Of a stretch of DNA of 64,000 nt, positions 20,302 to 30,230 are shown piece after piece (position 1 is the first letter of the stretch; each line of letters starts with the position of its first letter). The position numbers and the translations under genes are program-made. Below the pieces are notes generated by a model. That model saw only the letters and a program-made list of their open reading frames with translations, was not told the DNA's origin and did not search any database. This DNA comes from Saccharomyces mikatae IFO 1815 (Eukaryota; Ascomycota; Saccharomycetes; Saccharomycetales; Saccharomycetaceae), in the NCBI RefSeq assembly GCF_947241705.1, contig NC_079259.1:744001-808000 (forward strand). The letters run 5' to 3'.

Positions 20302-21009
20302 TCAATTTGATATGTTTAATTTTGTTTTCACATCTGTTTCAATCTCTGTAACATCATCAATGTCTTCCCACTCATCATCGTCATCATAGTTATTATCAAC
20401 GGTATTACTGCTTTCTTCCGGACTAACACTCTGTGTGATCAAATGCGTTAGATAGAAAGGTCGAGCCTTGTTTTCCAGCTCGTCTTCGCCATCTTCCGAT
20501 TGTATATAAGAAACAAATTCCTCCGGCACCAATCCCGTCTTTGACCTTGATTCATTTTCTGCTACCAACCAACCTTGCCCATGCTTGTAACTGATAAATA
20601 CGATTTCTCCTTCAGCTAACTTCAATTCATTATCATTTTCAGGTTCGAAATCGTAGAGAGCAACGGCACGTTGGTTAACTATGTAGTCGTCTGGTAATGT
20701 TACACTTTGTCTTTTATTATATTCATTATCTGTGTTTGAAGAATCGGAAATCATGTCATCTTCTTCATTATCCCCATCAAAATAACCATAATGGAGCGGA
20801 TTTGTATCTTCGTATGCATAGTCTTTAATTGAAATATAACCTATGGTAGTGGTTCCGATATTTTCCATTGCTTCACTATTCTCTCTTTGCATTATTTCCA
20901 CTTCTCCCCCATTCTGTAATACTGCTTCATCGAGGGCATTTTTATTTTTTTGAAGACCAGCTTTCAGAATATTAGCATCTTTATGTGTAGTTGTTTCCAT
21001 TGTTGCCAT
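20302..21009 (-). CDS. NBP2: Nbp2, SH3 adaptor for the Ptc1 phosphatase
   Basis: 235 aa (236 remembered). Nbp2 recruits the type 2C phosphatase Ptc1 to the Pbs2 (HOG) and Bck1 (cell-wall) kinase pathways. One SH3 domain lies at about residues 112-170, with the hallmark 'ALYDFEPENDNEL', the acidic RT loop, 'GWLVAENE' tryptophan and 'GLVPEEFVSYI'. The N-terminal third and the C-terminal tail are acidic and low-complexity. The first ATG gives MATMETTT; the second ATG three codons later is an alternative start of no structural effect. Confidence 0.95.
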   Translation of the reverse strand: MATMETTTHKDANILKAGLQKNKNALDEAVLQNGGEVEIMQRENSEAMENIGTTTIGYISIKDYAYEDTNPLHYGYFDGDNEEDDMISDSSNTDNEYNKRQSVTLPDDYIVNQRAVALYDFEPENDNELKLAEGEIVFISYKHGQGWLVAENESRSKTGLVPEEFVSYIQSEDGEDELENKARPFYLTHLITQSVSPEESSNTVDNNYDDDDEWEDIDDVTEIETDVKTKLNISN

Positions 21010-21329
21010 CGCGAATTGAATAAAATATGTTAGTTAAAGATCAGTTAAGGGAATAATAAGTGAACAAGATTTGAGATTTGTTAGTACCGATCGCGCTATA
21101 TTGGTATATGTTATGCAGCGTGGTTTGAATTTTTTTACTGTGCACCGTGTTGAATTATCCATTACAGGCTAATTACGAAGTCAATTCTCCATTTCTCGCA
21201 ACTAGAAAAATAAGATGATATGACCAAAAATAGTTCTTTATCTCTTGATGAAGAGTGAATAGCAAGGACAAAATTCTAAAGATTTTCAGAGTAGTTGATA
21301 AGAAGTAGAAATCCGCAAGACCACTAACC
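21010..21329. other. NBP2/CWC15 divergent promoter region
   Basis: 320 bp between divergent genes. AT-rich, with no motif I can name and no open frame of note. Confidence 0.5.
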
Positions 21330-21857
21330 ATGACCACATCACACAGACCACAGTTAGAAGCAAGAAGTGGTGCAAAAGCGGCGGCTTATACACCAACAGG
21401 TATTGAACATGCTAGATTGCTACCGGGTCATACAAAATTGAAATACAGAAAATCTAAAGAAGAGTATAAATCTAAGCCAGCCAGTATGCAAGATGGGAGA
21501 AGTTATGATAAATGCGTGAAGGAGGCAGAAGTGAGCAAAGAAGAACCGAATCCTGTGGAGAAAGGGTTCTTGAAAGAAGCGCGTTATGATAATGACCAAA
21601 GGGATTCTTTGCAAGAACTCCCGATCGTTCAAGAAGCTAAAGGTGAAAATACATTAAAGCTCGAACAGAATGAGCAAGCCAAAGAGCGAACTTCATCGAG
21701 GCGATCATGGAGGAAGGGCACGGCATTCGGACATCATAAAGTCACGAAGGGTGTTGATATCAAGGACGATGTCATAAAGAAACCAAAAGCAGGATACATT
21801 AATGATATGACAAAGTCTAAATATCATCATGAATTTCTCCATAAGCATGTTAGATAA
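21330..21857 (+). CDS. CWC15: Cwc15, Prp19-associated splicing factor
   Basis: 175 aa, the S. cerevisiae length. Cwc15 (AD002 in human) is a small, largely unfolded component of the activated spliceosome associated with Prp19/Cef1. The conserved N terminus 'MTTSHRPQLEARSGAKAAAY' followed by 'TPTGIEHARLLPGHTKLKYR' is the Cwf15/Cwc15 family signature. The middle is charged and poorly conserved. The C-terminal segment after about residue 125, with 'SSRRSWRKGTAFGHH' and 'YINDMTKSKYHHEFLHKHVR', is also conserved. Its stop is only 91 bp from the converging SEC1 stop. Confidence 0.95.
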   Translation: MTTSHRPQLEARSGAKAAAYTPTGIEHARLLPGHTKLKYRKSKEEYKSKPASMQDGRSYDKCVKEAEVSKEEPNPVEKGFLKEARYDNDQRDSLQELPIVQEAKGENTLKLEQNEQAKERTSSRRSWRKGTAFGHHKVTKGVDIKDDVIKKPKAGYINDMTKSKYHHEFLHKHVR

Positions 21858-21948
21858 TACATAAGAACAATACATAAAAAGGTACGTTTATATTTCCCTT
21901 TTATTAATAAGGTAAGTCACATTTTAATCACTTTATTTTATTTAGGGA

Positions 21949-24123
21949 TCATTTATCATGGTGAGATTTTCTTTTCAAAAATCTCGAAAATTTACTACGT
22001 TTCTTCTCTTTTCCGGTAACTTCTGGCTTTGGAGAACCTGCTACTTTGGGACTAGAAGTACCAACCTTGGGTTCGTTATTCTGGCTTTTAAGATGAACAT
22101 GGGAGACTGGTTGTGCCACTGGTTTCATTTCTCTTAAAAGAAAGTCAGGTGGATTTATTTGCTGGCGCTGATCTTCTTTAAATTTAAAGAATTCTCTTGG
22201 ATTTTGTAAATATTTCACTTCATCTAAGAAACTCGTTGGTGTTAAGATTTCGTCACTGCCAATAAATATATCTCTATTCTTCAGGTTCGATTGATCATAA
22301 GCTGCTTTTACTTCGGGAATTGATATACCGCCAATAACGTAATAAAAAAATCTTTGCCTTGGTATATTCTTCTTTAAATTGGAGCTTTTCGTGGTCCATG
22401 CTGCTTTATGCCGCGGGTTTCTTAAGGATGAGGAGGAATTGGCAGAGGTATTAGCCAGTCCTGCTTGAAATTCCTCTTCGTTTAATAACTCAATTGGTTT
22501 GTCCTTTAAATACGGGAAATATTGTTCGCTCAATAACAATGGATTCGCTATAACTTTTGAAAGAATATTCCCTACAGCTGGAACAAATCTTGAAGTGTGG
22601 TAAATATTCGGATCATTCACTAAAGTATCATGAAACCATTCCTTTTGGTATGGTTTATCCTTTGGTCTATCTTTGATCAATTTGAAATCAATTTGATCAT
22701 AATTCCTAAATATTTCCAAAAATTGCTGGAAATTTTCATGATCATGATTAACTCCAATAAAATTCAATAATTTAATGAAATCCAACTCAATAATGCCACC
22801 TCTGAAAAGAGCATATACAATAATATAACGCAGTTTATCCAAGATTGTCGGCTCCTTCATTGCTAATGCTGGCAGGAGATCATCAACGATATGTTTTATC
22901 TTCTCACCACTAAAATCGGTCCCAAAACCAGATAGATTTTGTTCAATAGCAGAGATATCAGCTAATTTTCTTTCTGCATTTTCCCCCAAGCATTCATCAA
23001 TTAAAGTCTTATGTAAAATCAATCTCCTTCTTTCTTCGTCAAAATCTTTCAAGTGCGCTACGACACTCAATAAGTCGGTAGTATTTTTAACATTTGATCT
23101 GTCAACCAGAAGAGGATTTTTAGCAATTAACTCCTTAATTTTACCTTGGATGTATTCGTTAGCATCCATAATATGCTGATGTTTCAAATCAATCCAGTCG
23201 GGGTCATACAAATCCACCAATTTTGAAACCTTTTCCTCTTGTTCACCAGCTTCATTCTCGGCGGAATAATGGTACACATCTTTCTGTGTATCCACATTAG
23301 TGACTAAGTCATAAGCCATTGCTTGGTAGCTGAAATCATGTAATATTGGCGCAAATGGGTCCAATGTTCTATCAGTGATAATTAAAATCGAACGCGGCCT
23401 TTCAGTATTTTGAGGAGGGAAATCAGGATTATTGCGAGCGTACGTATCTATTGCTATTTGAAATGCACTCGCAATGGATTTGGTCAAAGAATTAGCTTTG
23501 GATGCAGTATTTCCGTTGCGGGCATCTTCTTCTTCCACAGGATTGGGTTCAAAATATCTAACAATCGGATATTCCCCAGTAATAACACATAAACTAACCA
23601 AAGAGCCCACGATCTTCCTCACATTAGTAGGAATCAGAGCCTTGCAGTTATTGTTGAAGAAAACCTGTAATGAATGCTCCATTTGTAAAGTTTGAAAAAA
23701 CTGAGATTCTTTGACGAAAAACCCCAATTCAATTGGCTTGAAAGATTCAAGATTTTGAGCAATATAACGTTTTGATTGAAAAAACTGAAATATAGGGTTT
23801 GTTAACCCTGGCAAGAACCTAATGTGGCATCTTCTGTATTTTGGTGGCCTTACCATAAAGTCAGCGTCAATACAATTGATGTTATACTTTGTAGGTTCCA
23901 ATAGATAAATGGCATCGACGGAGGACTGTCCTTTTCTCGTGGGGGAATCAATCAAATCGACAGAAGTGACATTATTTAAAAGTTCCTGGGGCGTGAGGAA
24001 AAGGTAGCTCAATATTTTCTCCACAGCTTTATCGATAATAAGAAACTTCAAGTTATTTCTCGTCTCAATCTGATTCAAAACCCCTATCAGGTAGCTCCTC
24101 TGTAATTCAATTAAATCAGACAT
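21949..24123 (-). CDS. SEC1: Sec1, SM-family regulator of exocytic SNAREs
   Basis: 724 aa, the S. cerevisiae length. Sec1 is the Sec1/Munc18 protein of the plasma membrane. It binds the assembled Sso-Sec9-Snc SNARE complex and promotes vesicle fusion at bud sites. The full SM fold is present, from 'MSDLIELQRSYLIGVLNQIE' to the 'YYVIGGISIPEVKAAYDQS' element of domain 3, and includes 'ILIITDRTLDPFAPILHDFSY' type sequence (key words TDRTLDPFAP) of domain 2. A basic C-terminal tail (GKEKKRSKFSRFLKRKS) follows, known in yeast Sec1 to help bind SNAREs. It works with the exocyst, one subunit of which (Sec5) lies two genes away. Confidence 0.97.
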   Translation of the reverse strand: MSDLIELQRSYLIGVLNQIETRNNLKFLIIDKAVEKILSYLFLTPQELLNNVTSVDLIDSPTRKGQSSVDAIYLLEPTKYNINCIDADFMVRPPKYRRCHIRFLPGLTNPIFQFFQSKRYIAQNLESFKPIELGFFVKESQFFQTLQMEHSLQVFFNNNCKALIPTNVRKIVGSLVSLCVITGEYPIVRYFEPNPVEEEDARNGNTASKANSLTKSIASAFQIAIDTYARNNPDFPPQNTERPRSILIITDRTLDPFAPILHDFSYQAMAYDLVTNVDTQKDVYHYSAENEAGEQEEKVSKLVDLYDPDWIDLKHQHIMDANEYIQGKIKELIAKNPLLVDRSNVKNTTDLLSVVAHLKDFDEERRRLILHKTLIDECLGENAERKLADISAIEQNLSGFGTDFSGEKIKHIVDDLLPALAMKEPTILDKLRYIIVYALFRGGIIELDFIKLLNFIGVNHDHENFQQFLEIFRNYDQIDFKLIKDRPKDKPYQKEWFHDTLVNDPNIYHTSRFVPAVGNILSKVIANPLLLSEQYFPYLKDKPIELLNEEEFQAGLANTSANSSSSLRNPRHKAAWTTKSSNLKKNIPRQRFFYYVIGGISIPEVKAAYDQSNLKNRDIFIGSDEILTPTSFLDEVKYLQNPREFFKFKEDQRQQINPPDFLLREMKPVAQPVSHVHLKSQNNEPKVGTSSPKVAGSPKPEVTGKEKKRSKFSRFLKRKSHHDK

Positions 24124-24789
24124 CGTTCCCTTAGACCAAGCATAAGCACTCCCTTTTATGTTGCCAATAGTTTCTTCCTGCTTTCAAAGTGTTGCAAATT
24201 TATGCGTCATGAATCTCAATAGGGATTCGAATTAATCGTTTAAGCAAAAGAAAAACACCGTGCTGTGTGACCACAATACCAAGTATTGCAAGAACATAAG
24301 AAACGGTGACATTTCTACCATGGTTACTACCGTATTATAATGATAAAGCATGCGGTTGGTTTTATATTTGATGATTCTTACAGAAAACTAGGAGTAAACC
24401 TACGCTGTAATTTACGGAATGCAAGAACATTGAAAGTTTACTTCCGTTCAATAATATACTCGTTAGGGGGGACTGCTCGGTCAAGTTTTCGTATTTTCGT
24501 CATTGGCAACTCTTCTTCGAATAGTGCAAGTAAATTTTAGGTTATAGAAGTGTTGTTCTTTCCTAGTAGTGCCATTACACATTTCTCACTCTATACTACA
24601 GCCATCAAAGATACCATACTATTTTATTGAGCTATTTGCTTTTTACACAACGTGAAAAAAATAGCGAAGTGAAAAAAATCGATGAGATTAAGAAAAAATT
24701 TTACATGTAGTGAGCGCTTTAATATATACATACTTACATAAAGTGTACAAGATTTTGCCCTTTCCAGAAGCACCCCTGTGTATTTTATA
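24124..24789. other. SEC1/TRM82 divergent promoter region
   Basis: 666 bp. PAC and RRPE elements lie close to TRM82 (24679-24702). The rest is AT-rich. Open frames in it are short and not convincing. Confidence 0.6.
24679..24702 (+). promoter_or_regulatory. PAC and RRPE elements before TRM82
   Basis: A PAC-like TCGATGAGATTA lies at 24679-24690 and an RRPE, GAAAAAATTTT, follows at 24692-24702, about 90-110 bp before the TRM82 start. The pair marks genes of ribosome and tRNA production. The two elements almost touch. Confidence 0.75.
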
Positions 24790-26133
24790 ATGACCATAAT
24801 TCATCCCCTACAAAATACACTTACCTCTCGTGATGGGTCATTGGTTTTCGCCATCATAAAGAATTGTATTTTGGGCTTCAAATACCAATCAATAAACCAT
24901 TGGGAATATGTTGGAAAATGGACCGATAATTTTGATAAAACTCAGGAAGTAAAGAAAGACATTGTTAAGGAGCAACAGGGACAAAATAGCGAAATTGAAA
25001 ACGAAAACAAAAACAAAAAATTGAAAAGTAATAAAGGCGATTCCATCGCCAAGACAGAAGTTAAGGTACCATCTCCAGGCATTGGTGCTCCTCCAATATA
25101 TTCGTACATTAGAAATCTGAGATTTACACCAGATGAATCGAGACTGATTGCGTGTGCGGATTCTGACAAATCTGTTCTTATTTTTGATGTTGACAAAACT
25201 TCCAAGGATAATGTTTTGAGGTTAACAAAGAGATTTTCTTTCCCTAAAAGACCCAATGCCATTTCTATAGCAGAAGATGGAGCTACAGTTACTGTAGCAG
25301 ATAAATTTGGTGATGTGTATTCTATTGATATCAATTCTAATCCGGAAGAAAAATTCACTCAAGAACCTATCCTAGGCCATGTCTCCATGCTAACTGACGT
25401 ACACATGATTAAAGACTCTGATGGTCATCAATTCATAATCTCTAGTGATAGAGATGAACATATCAAAATCTCTCACTATCCACAATGCTTCATTGTGGAC
25501 AAATGGTTGTTCGGCCATAAGCATTTTGTTTCTTCTATATGCTGTGACAAGGATTATTTATTATTAAGTGCTGGTGGTGATGATAAAATCTTTGCTTGGA
25601 ATTGGAAAACTGGTGAAAATTTGTACACCTTCGATTACAGTAACTTGATAAAACCTTATTTGAATGATCAGCATTTGGCACCACCAAGATTCCAGAATGA
25701 AGATAATGATATAATTGAATTTGCCGTTAGTAAAATTGTAAAATTAGAGAATCTGCCGTTTGTTGCTTTTTTCGTTGAAGCTACAAAATGCATAATAGTT
25801 TTGGAATTATCCGAAAAATTAAGAGGTAATCTTGCATTTAAGCAAATTATAACCTTTCCATACAATGTTATTTCATTATCTGCGCAGAAGAATGAACTTC
25901 AAGTCACTTTAGATAATAAAAACTCTTCGGATGTGCAAAATAATTTTGCTAAATTCATTCAGTATAATTCTAATGACAGGAAGTTTGTTGTGAATGATGA
26001 AAAGTCAAACAACTTTGACAATACTATCATAAAATCAGTGAAAGGAGATTCTAACTTGGATACGAAGGAAGAAGATACATACCCCTTGTACAATATTTCC
26101 TCACTGAGAAAACATGGAGAACATTATTCATGA
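24790..26133 (+). CDS. TRM82: Trm82, WD-repeat subunit of tRNA m7G46 methyltransferase
   Basis: 447 aa from the ATG at 24790 (444 remembered). Trm82 is the non-catalytic partner of Trm8; together they place 7-methylguanosine at position 46 of tRNA, and Trm82 (WDR4 in human) stabilises Trm8. WD/beta-propeller strands are visible: '[20 protein letters not shown]' near residue 97, '[20 protein letters not shown]', '[16 protein letters not shown]', '[13 protein letters not shown]', '[20 protein letters not shown]'. A Lys/Glu-rich insertion lies between blades 1 and 2. The stop is only 41 bp from the SEC5 stop on the other strand. Confidence 0.96.
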   Translation: MTIIHPLQNTLTSRDGSLVFAIIKNCILGFKYQSINHWEYVGKWTDNFDKTQEVKKDIVKEQQGQNSEIENENKNKKLKSNKGDSIAKTEVKVPSPGIGAPPIYSYIRNLRFTPDESRLIACADSDKSVLIFDVDKTSKDNVLRLTKRFSFPKRPNAISIAEDGATVTVADKFGDVYSIDINSNPEEKFTQEPILGHVSMLTDVHMIKDSDGHQFIISSDRDEHIKISHYPQCFIVDKWLFGHKHFVSSICCDKDYLLLSAGGDDKIFAWNWKTGENLYTFDYSNLIKPYLNDQHLAPPRFQNEDNDIIEFAVSKIVKLENLPFVAFFVEATKCIIVLELSEKLRGNLAFKQIITFPYNVISLSAQKNELQVTLDNKNSSDVQNNFAKFIQYNSNDRKFVVNDEKSNNFDNTIIKSVKGDSNLDTKEEDTYPLYNISSLRKHGEHYS

Positions 26134-26174
26134 AATAGAAAGTACATCTGTATAGCAAATATAAAAGATATATA

Positions 26175-29141
26175 TTAATGTGTGTTAATACTCGTTGCTG
26201 AATCGTCATTACAGTCTTGATTTTGGTTAAACGCTGCAAATTGAATAGCAGTCCTTTTTAAATTTGCAGATACAATAGGGTTGATTTCGTCAATACATTT
26301 CTGTAACCTACTTGTATCGTTTTGGAAACAGTTTTGTAGACATGCCTTCAATGTAGCCTCGGTGTCTTTTTCCAGTAATGGGCCCATAACTTTTTGGAAA
26401 AATTCTAAATCTACTATGACCTGTAATGAGCCATCATTAGAAAGATTACCAACATAAGGCTTAAATGCTTCGAACAGATACCTCGCTATGAATATCTGAG
26501 TCTCAATCAGAATTTTATGAATCAATTGAGGTCCGATTCTAAAGCACTCGCTATGAACAGCAATCAAAATCATCAACGCTTCTATAATATAATCACCTAC
26601 TCTAAATGAATTTGATGTGTACATTGGCCAATTTATTTCATGGAATTTTTCTTCGAGAATATCCCTTAAGTTGATCTTTAAATCAGATAGATAGTTACCG
26701 AAAATAGATGACTCCATCTTAGATAATAGGCTAAACAATTCTAAGTTCTTGGAAGACAAGTTCCACTCAAATGCATCATCAAAATACTGAAGAATATTGG
26801 GAAATGCGCACTCCCTGATATACTGTAAATTGGTTAATGTTAAGATAGTATGGGAGTTTCTTGGATTATCTTTATCCTTTGCAGCATTTTTCAATATTGC
26901 TTCCAGAACCGCTTCCATCGAAATAATCTGTTGAATTTCTATGCCTGTAAGCAATTGTTTTGAAGGATAGCTCACCACTGAGATTCCGTTAATAATTGGC
27001 AATTTCTCGAATGCAAATAATAGATCCCTGGTAGTCTTGATGCTCACTTCTTGAAACGAGATAACAATTTCTGGAAATTGTGTTACGCCATATTCAAAAG
27101 TTAAATTCTTGCTATTGTCCCGTGATTTGCTTGAAAATGTAACTGTTTCATAAACTTGCCAATTCTCCAATTGATAAAAGTTCGAGATATCTCTTAGTTT
27201 TGTAGAGGATATAGCACCTACGGAACGATCGATTATAGTTGACAGAGTATTCCTGCAGATGGTAATTCCGTTAGGTGTAATATTCAATTGTGCAAGCTCG
27301 GTAGAAAATTTCAAAATAGGTTCCACTATTTTGGGTAGATATCTCAAACAACTTAACCCATTGCAATTTGGTGGTATAAATCCATAATCTGAAGGCAATC
27401 CAGTATCTCTATTGCTGCCAGAACTTTCTCTAGCATTATCCTCATTCAATGATAAGGACAGAGATGCTTGAGAAGACGTGAAAAATGATAGTAACTTTTG
27501 GGAAACGGAACTGATGAAATCCTCACCCTTCAATCTAACATCGTTAATCTGTTCTTCCTTCAATATTAAACTTTTTTGATACGAAGCAATGATACTAGAA
27601 TCACCGATCAAAATATTCTCTTTTCTCTTTTCATTTATAATAGAATTTTGATAAGTCCCATCGAGGAACTTTTCAATATGTTCCCAAAATTCTATAAATT
27701 GATTGCAAATTTTCCACAGATCGTTAATATATTTCAATATTAATAGCCACATTTCGATAATAATTGGAGAATCAGTTAAGCCTTGAGAACTCGATTGGCA
27801 GTTTATGGTTAAATAGTTAGCTCCAGAGATGGTATTAACTTTATTGGGGTCAATGGTGCCTCTTAGACCTTCATTATCTTTACCGACATCATTAATAATT
27901 TGAAACAATTGGTTGATTTTCAAGTAATACGAAAGCTCAACGCATCCTTTGCTACTATCTTGGTTAGTATTGTTTTGTAATATGAGCTTTTGAGAGTGGA
28001 TAATTTTATTAATCATATGACCAGACAACTCGCTCAGGTCATTTTGAAAACTTTTTAATTTGATGGACATCCATCTTAAAATTGGATTTTCATTGAATGC
28101 TGAAGTAGTGTTTTTGTCACCATCTTGATTTTTGTTCTGATTATTATTGATAAAGTTTTCTAAATTTAATAATTTTGAAAAGAGGGACAAAATCGTTTCT
28201 TGAGGTTGGTCAACATTAAAATTTGAATTTATCAAACTGTTCCAAATCAGGTTTTTATAGATAGTTAATATACTTTCTACTTGAGACCAAATTCTTTTGA
28301 TAATTAGCGATTGTGAAGTGTCCGAACTCTGGCTGAAACCATGACGAACAACAAGGCCTTTTGAATATTGGATCATGAACTCGTTGAAATCGTTATTCGT
28401 CAAACAATTTTTCAAAGATTTAGGTAAATTAAAGTAAAACTTATTCTGTTCAATGAACTTTTTGGTGGCTTGGTAATTCAAAATTTTTTGATAGTTATCC
28501 ATTAAAGGTTTCAGTTTGAAGGTTGTTGCTCTAATAAGCTCATCTGCTTTTCTATTCAAACTTTCCACATTTATTTGATTTTCCTTTGGTGAATTAGCTT
28601 CGTCTTTTTCATTCGTTTTCTCGTCAAATTCCTTGTAAATTTGATCTAGCTTATTCTTAATTTTAACATACTTGGTGAAATTCTTACCAACCAGTTGTTT
28701 CAGATTTTTGGATTGATCTTGTATGTCACTGTCCAACTTGTCTAACGAGTTATTTAGATCGTTAAAGGAGTCCTGTTTGTGCATATCTCTTAAAAAGGCC
28801 TTGACGTTAAATTGTTTACTGTTCACGAGATATTTCAACCGCGTTGAGTCATTTGGTAAATTCTGTAATTCTTTCGACATTTCTTGACCATTCAAGGGAT
28901 CTTTGATATAACTTAAGGATTCATCATTTAAGTATGCCTTCGACTCCTTATCAATGCTAATTTGATTGCCATATATGAAGTCTTTCAATATGTCGAACGA
29001 CGACTCCACGCCAATTTCATTAGTCGTAGTCTCATCATTATTTAATTTTGACGAATCTTGTACCCATGAATGGGTCGGATTAATGGTCTTCAACTGATAA
29101 AAGCGAAGCAGTTGTTCATTCTCAACTTGGAACCTATCCAT
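26175..29141 (-). CDS. SEC5: Sec5, exocyst subunit
   Basis: 988 aa, somewhat longer than the remembered 971 aa; the excess is in Asn/Asp/Ser-rich linkers. Sec5 is one of eight subunits of the exocyst, which tethers secretory vesicles to the plasma membrane. The N-terminal region has the CorEx-type coiled coil (about residues 120-200, rich in Leu/Lys/Asp heptads: '[20 protein letters not shown]'). The rest is a long helical rod without catalytic motifs, as expected for this family. Identified by sequence memory ('[17 protein letters not shown]') and by its position between TRM82 and TAF10. Confidence 0.95.
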   Translation of the reverse strand: MDRFQVENEQLLRFYQLKTINPTHSWVQDSSKLNNDETTTNEIGVESSFDILKDFIYGNQISIDKESKAYLNDESLSYIKDPLNGQEMSKELQNLPNDSTRLKYLVNSKQFNVKAFLRDMHKQDSFNDLNNSLDKLDSDIQDQSKNLKQLVGKNFTKYVKIKNKLDQIYKEFDEKTNEKDEANSPKENQINVESLNRKADELIRATTFKLKPLMDNYQKILNYQATKKFIEQNKFYFNLPKSLKNCLTNNDFNEFMIQYSKGLVVRHGFSQSSDTSQSLIIKRIWSQVESILTIYKNLIWNSLINSNFNVDQPQETILSLFSKLLNLENFINNNQNKNQDGDKNTTSAFNENPILRWMSIKLKSFQNDLSELSGHMINKIIHSQKLILQNNTNQDSSKGCVELSYYLKINQLFQIINDVGKDNEGLRGTIDPNKVNTISGANYLTINCQSSSQGLTDSPIIIEMWLLILKYINDLWKICNQFIEFWEHIEKFLDGTYQNSIINEKRKENILIGDSSIIASYQKSLILKEEQINDVRLKGEDFISSVSQKLLSFFTSSQASLSLSLNEDNARESSGSNRDTGLPSDYGFIPPNCNGLSCLRYLPKIVEPILKFSTELAQLNITPNGITICRNTLSTIIDRSVGAISSTKLRDISNFYQLENWQVYETVTFSSKSRDNSKNLTFEYGVTQFPEIVISFQEVSIKTTRDLLFAFEKLPIINGISVVSYPSKQLLTGIEIQQIISMEAVLEAILKNAAKDKDNPRNSHTILTLTNLQYIRECAFPNILQYFDDAFEWNLSSKNLELFSLLSKMESSIFGNYLSDLKINLRDILEEKFHEINWPMYTSNSFRVGDYIIEALMILIAVHSECFRIGPQLIHKILIETQIFIARYLFEAFKPYVGNLSNDGSLQVIVDLEFFQKVMGPLLEKDTEATLKACLQNCFQNDTSRLQKCIDEINPIVSANLKRTAIQFAAFNQNQDCNDDSATSINTH

Positions 29142-29364
29142 AGTAACAGATTCTACTTCCAGTGTTACTAGGTTTAATTAAGTGTTCTCCCTAGTAGAGC
29201 AATGGTAACGCAGTTTACTTGTTACTATGCACTATAGTTGAAATGGTTGGTGTTAATACTTCGTTCTTCAATTTAGGACAAAAATGAAAAAATAAAAAGC
29301 TGCAAATTTAATTCAGGTGCTAGAGAAGTAACTAGGAAGAATAGAACACAAAGTAACTAAAACG

Positions 29365-29985
29365 ATGGATTTTGAGGAAGAGTACGATGCTGAATTTGAT
29401 GACAACCAGGAAGGGTCACTAGAAACACCTTTTCCAGCTGTGGCTGGTTCTGATAACGGGAACAATGCTGATAATGATACCGTCGCAGAAAACATCAAGA
29501 AGAAGCAAAAAAGAGAGGCCATGGTGGATGATGGAAGTGAAAATGCATTTGGCATTCCTGAGTTTACAAGAAAGGATAAAACTTTGGAAGAAATTCTAGA
29601 GATGATGGACAATACTCCACCTATCATCCCCGATGCAGTCGTGGACTACTATTTAACTAAAAACGGGTTTAACGTGGCAGATGTACGAGTGAAACGACTC
29701 TTAGCACTGGCCACTCAGAAGTTCGTTAGTGATATAGCTAAAGATGCATACGAATATTCGAGGATCAGGTCCTCCGTTGCCGTTTCCAATGCGAACAATA
29801 GTCAAGCGAGAGCTAGGCAGCTATTGCAAGGACAGCAGCAGCCTGGTGTACAACAGATTTCACAGCAACAACATCAACAGAATGAAAAGACTACAGCAAG
29901 CAAAGTTGTTTTAACGGTAAACGATCTCAGTAGTGCCGTTGCTGAGTATGGGCTCAATATCGGTCGTCCTGACTTCTATCGCTAA
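29365..29985 (+). CDS. TAF10: Taf10, histone-fold subunit of TFIID and SAGA
   Basis: 206 aa, the S. cerevisiae length. Taf10 is shared by TFIID (with Taf3 or Taf8) and SAGA (with Spt7). The histone-fold domain starts at about residue 75 ('[20 protein letters not shown]') and continues through '[20 protein letters not shown]' and '[20 protein letters not shown]'. A Gln-rich loop (residues about 150-178) separates this from the last helix, '[19 protein letters not shown]'. The N terminus is acidic. Another SAGA gene, NGG1, lies further along the window. Confidence 0.97.
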   Translation: MDFEEEYDAEFDDNQEGSLETPFPAVAGSDNGNNADNDTVAENIKKKQKREAMVDDGSENAFGIPEFTRKDKTLEEILEMMDNTPPIIPDAVVDYYLTKNGFNVADVRVKRLLALATQKFVSDIAKDAYEYSRIRSSVAVSNANNSQARARQLLQGQQQPGVQQISQQQHQQNEKTTASKVVLTVNDLSSAVAEYGLNIGRPDFYR

Positions 29986-30230
29986 CCATTAGTACGTAGA
30001 AAAGAAATATATATGTATATACATAATGTAGCAGTATACAGTCATTCTATATATCCATCCACCATATGTTGATTAGAGCAATTATTCATACGATTTGACA
30101 TTTTTTGGAGGTCCGTTTTTCATGATTTTTTACTAAGGATCAGAAAGGATTTATAATGTGAACTAACTTTTCCTTTGATCAACAGTCCACAAGTGAGAAA
30201 GAATCACTAAGTTACAACACGGAATAGAAG

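Noticed and set aside
24778-24789. Upstream start for TRM82
   Set aside because: The frame is open but starts with GTG. The first ATG, at 24790, matches the family start. The same reasoning set the starts of SDH4, ARG82 and STB3.
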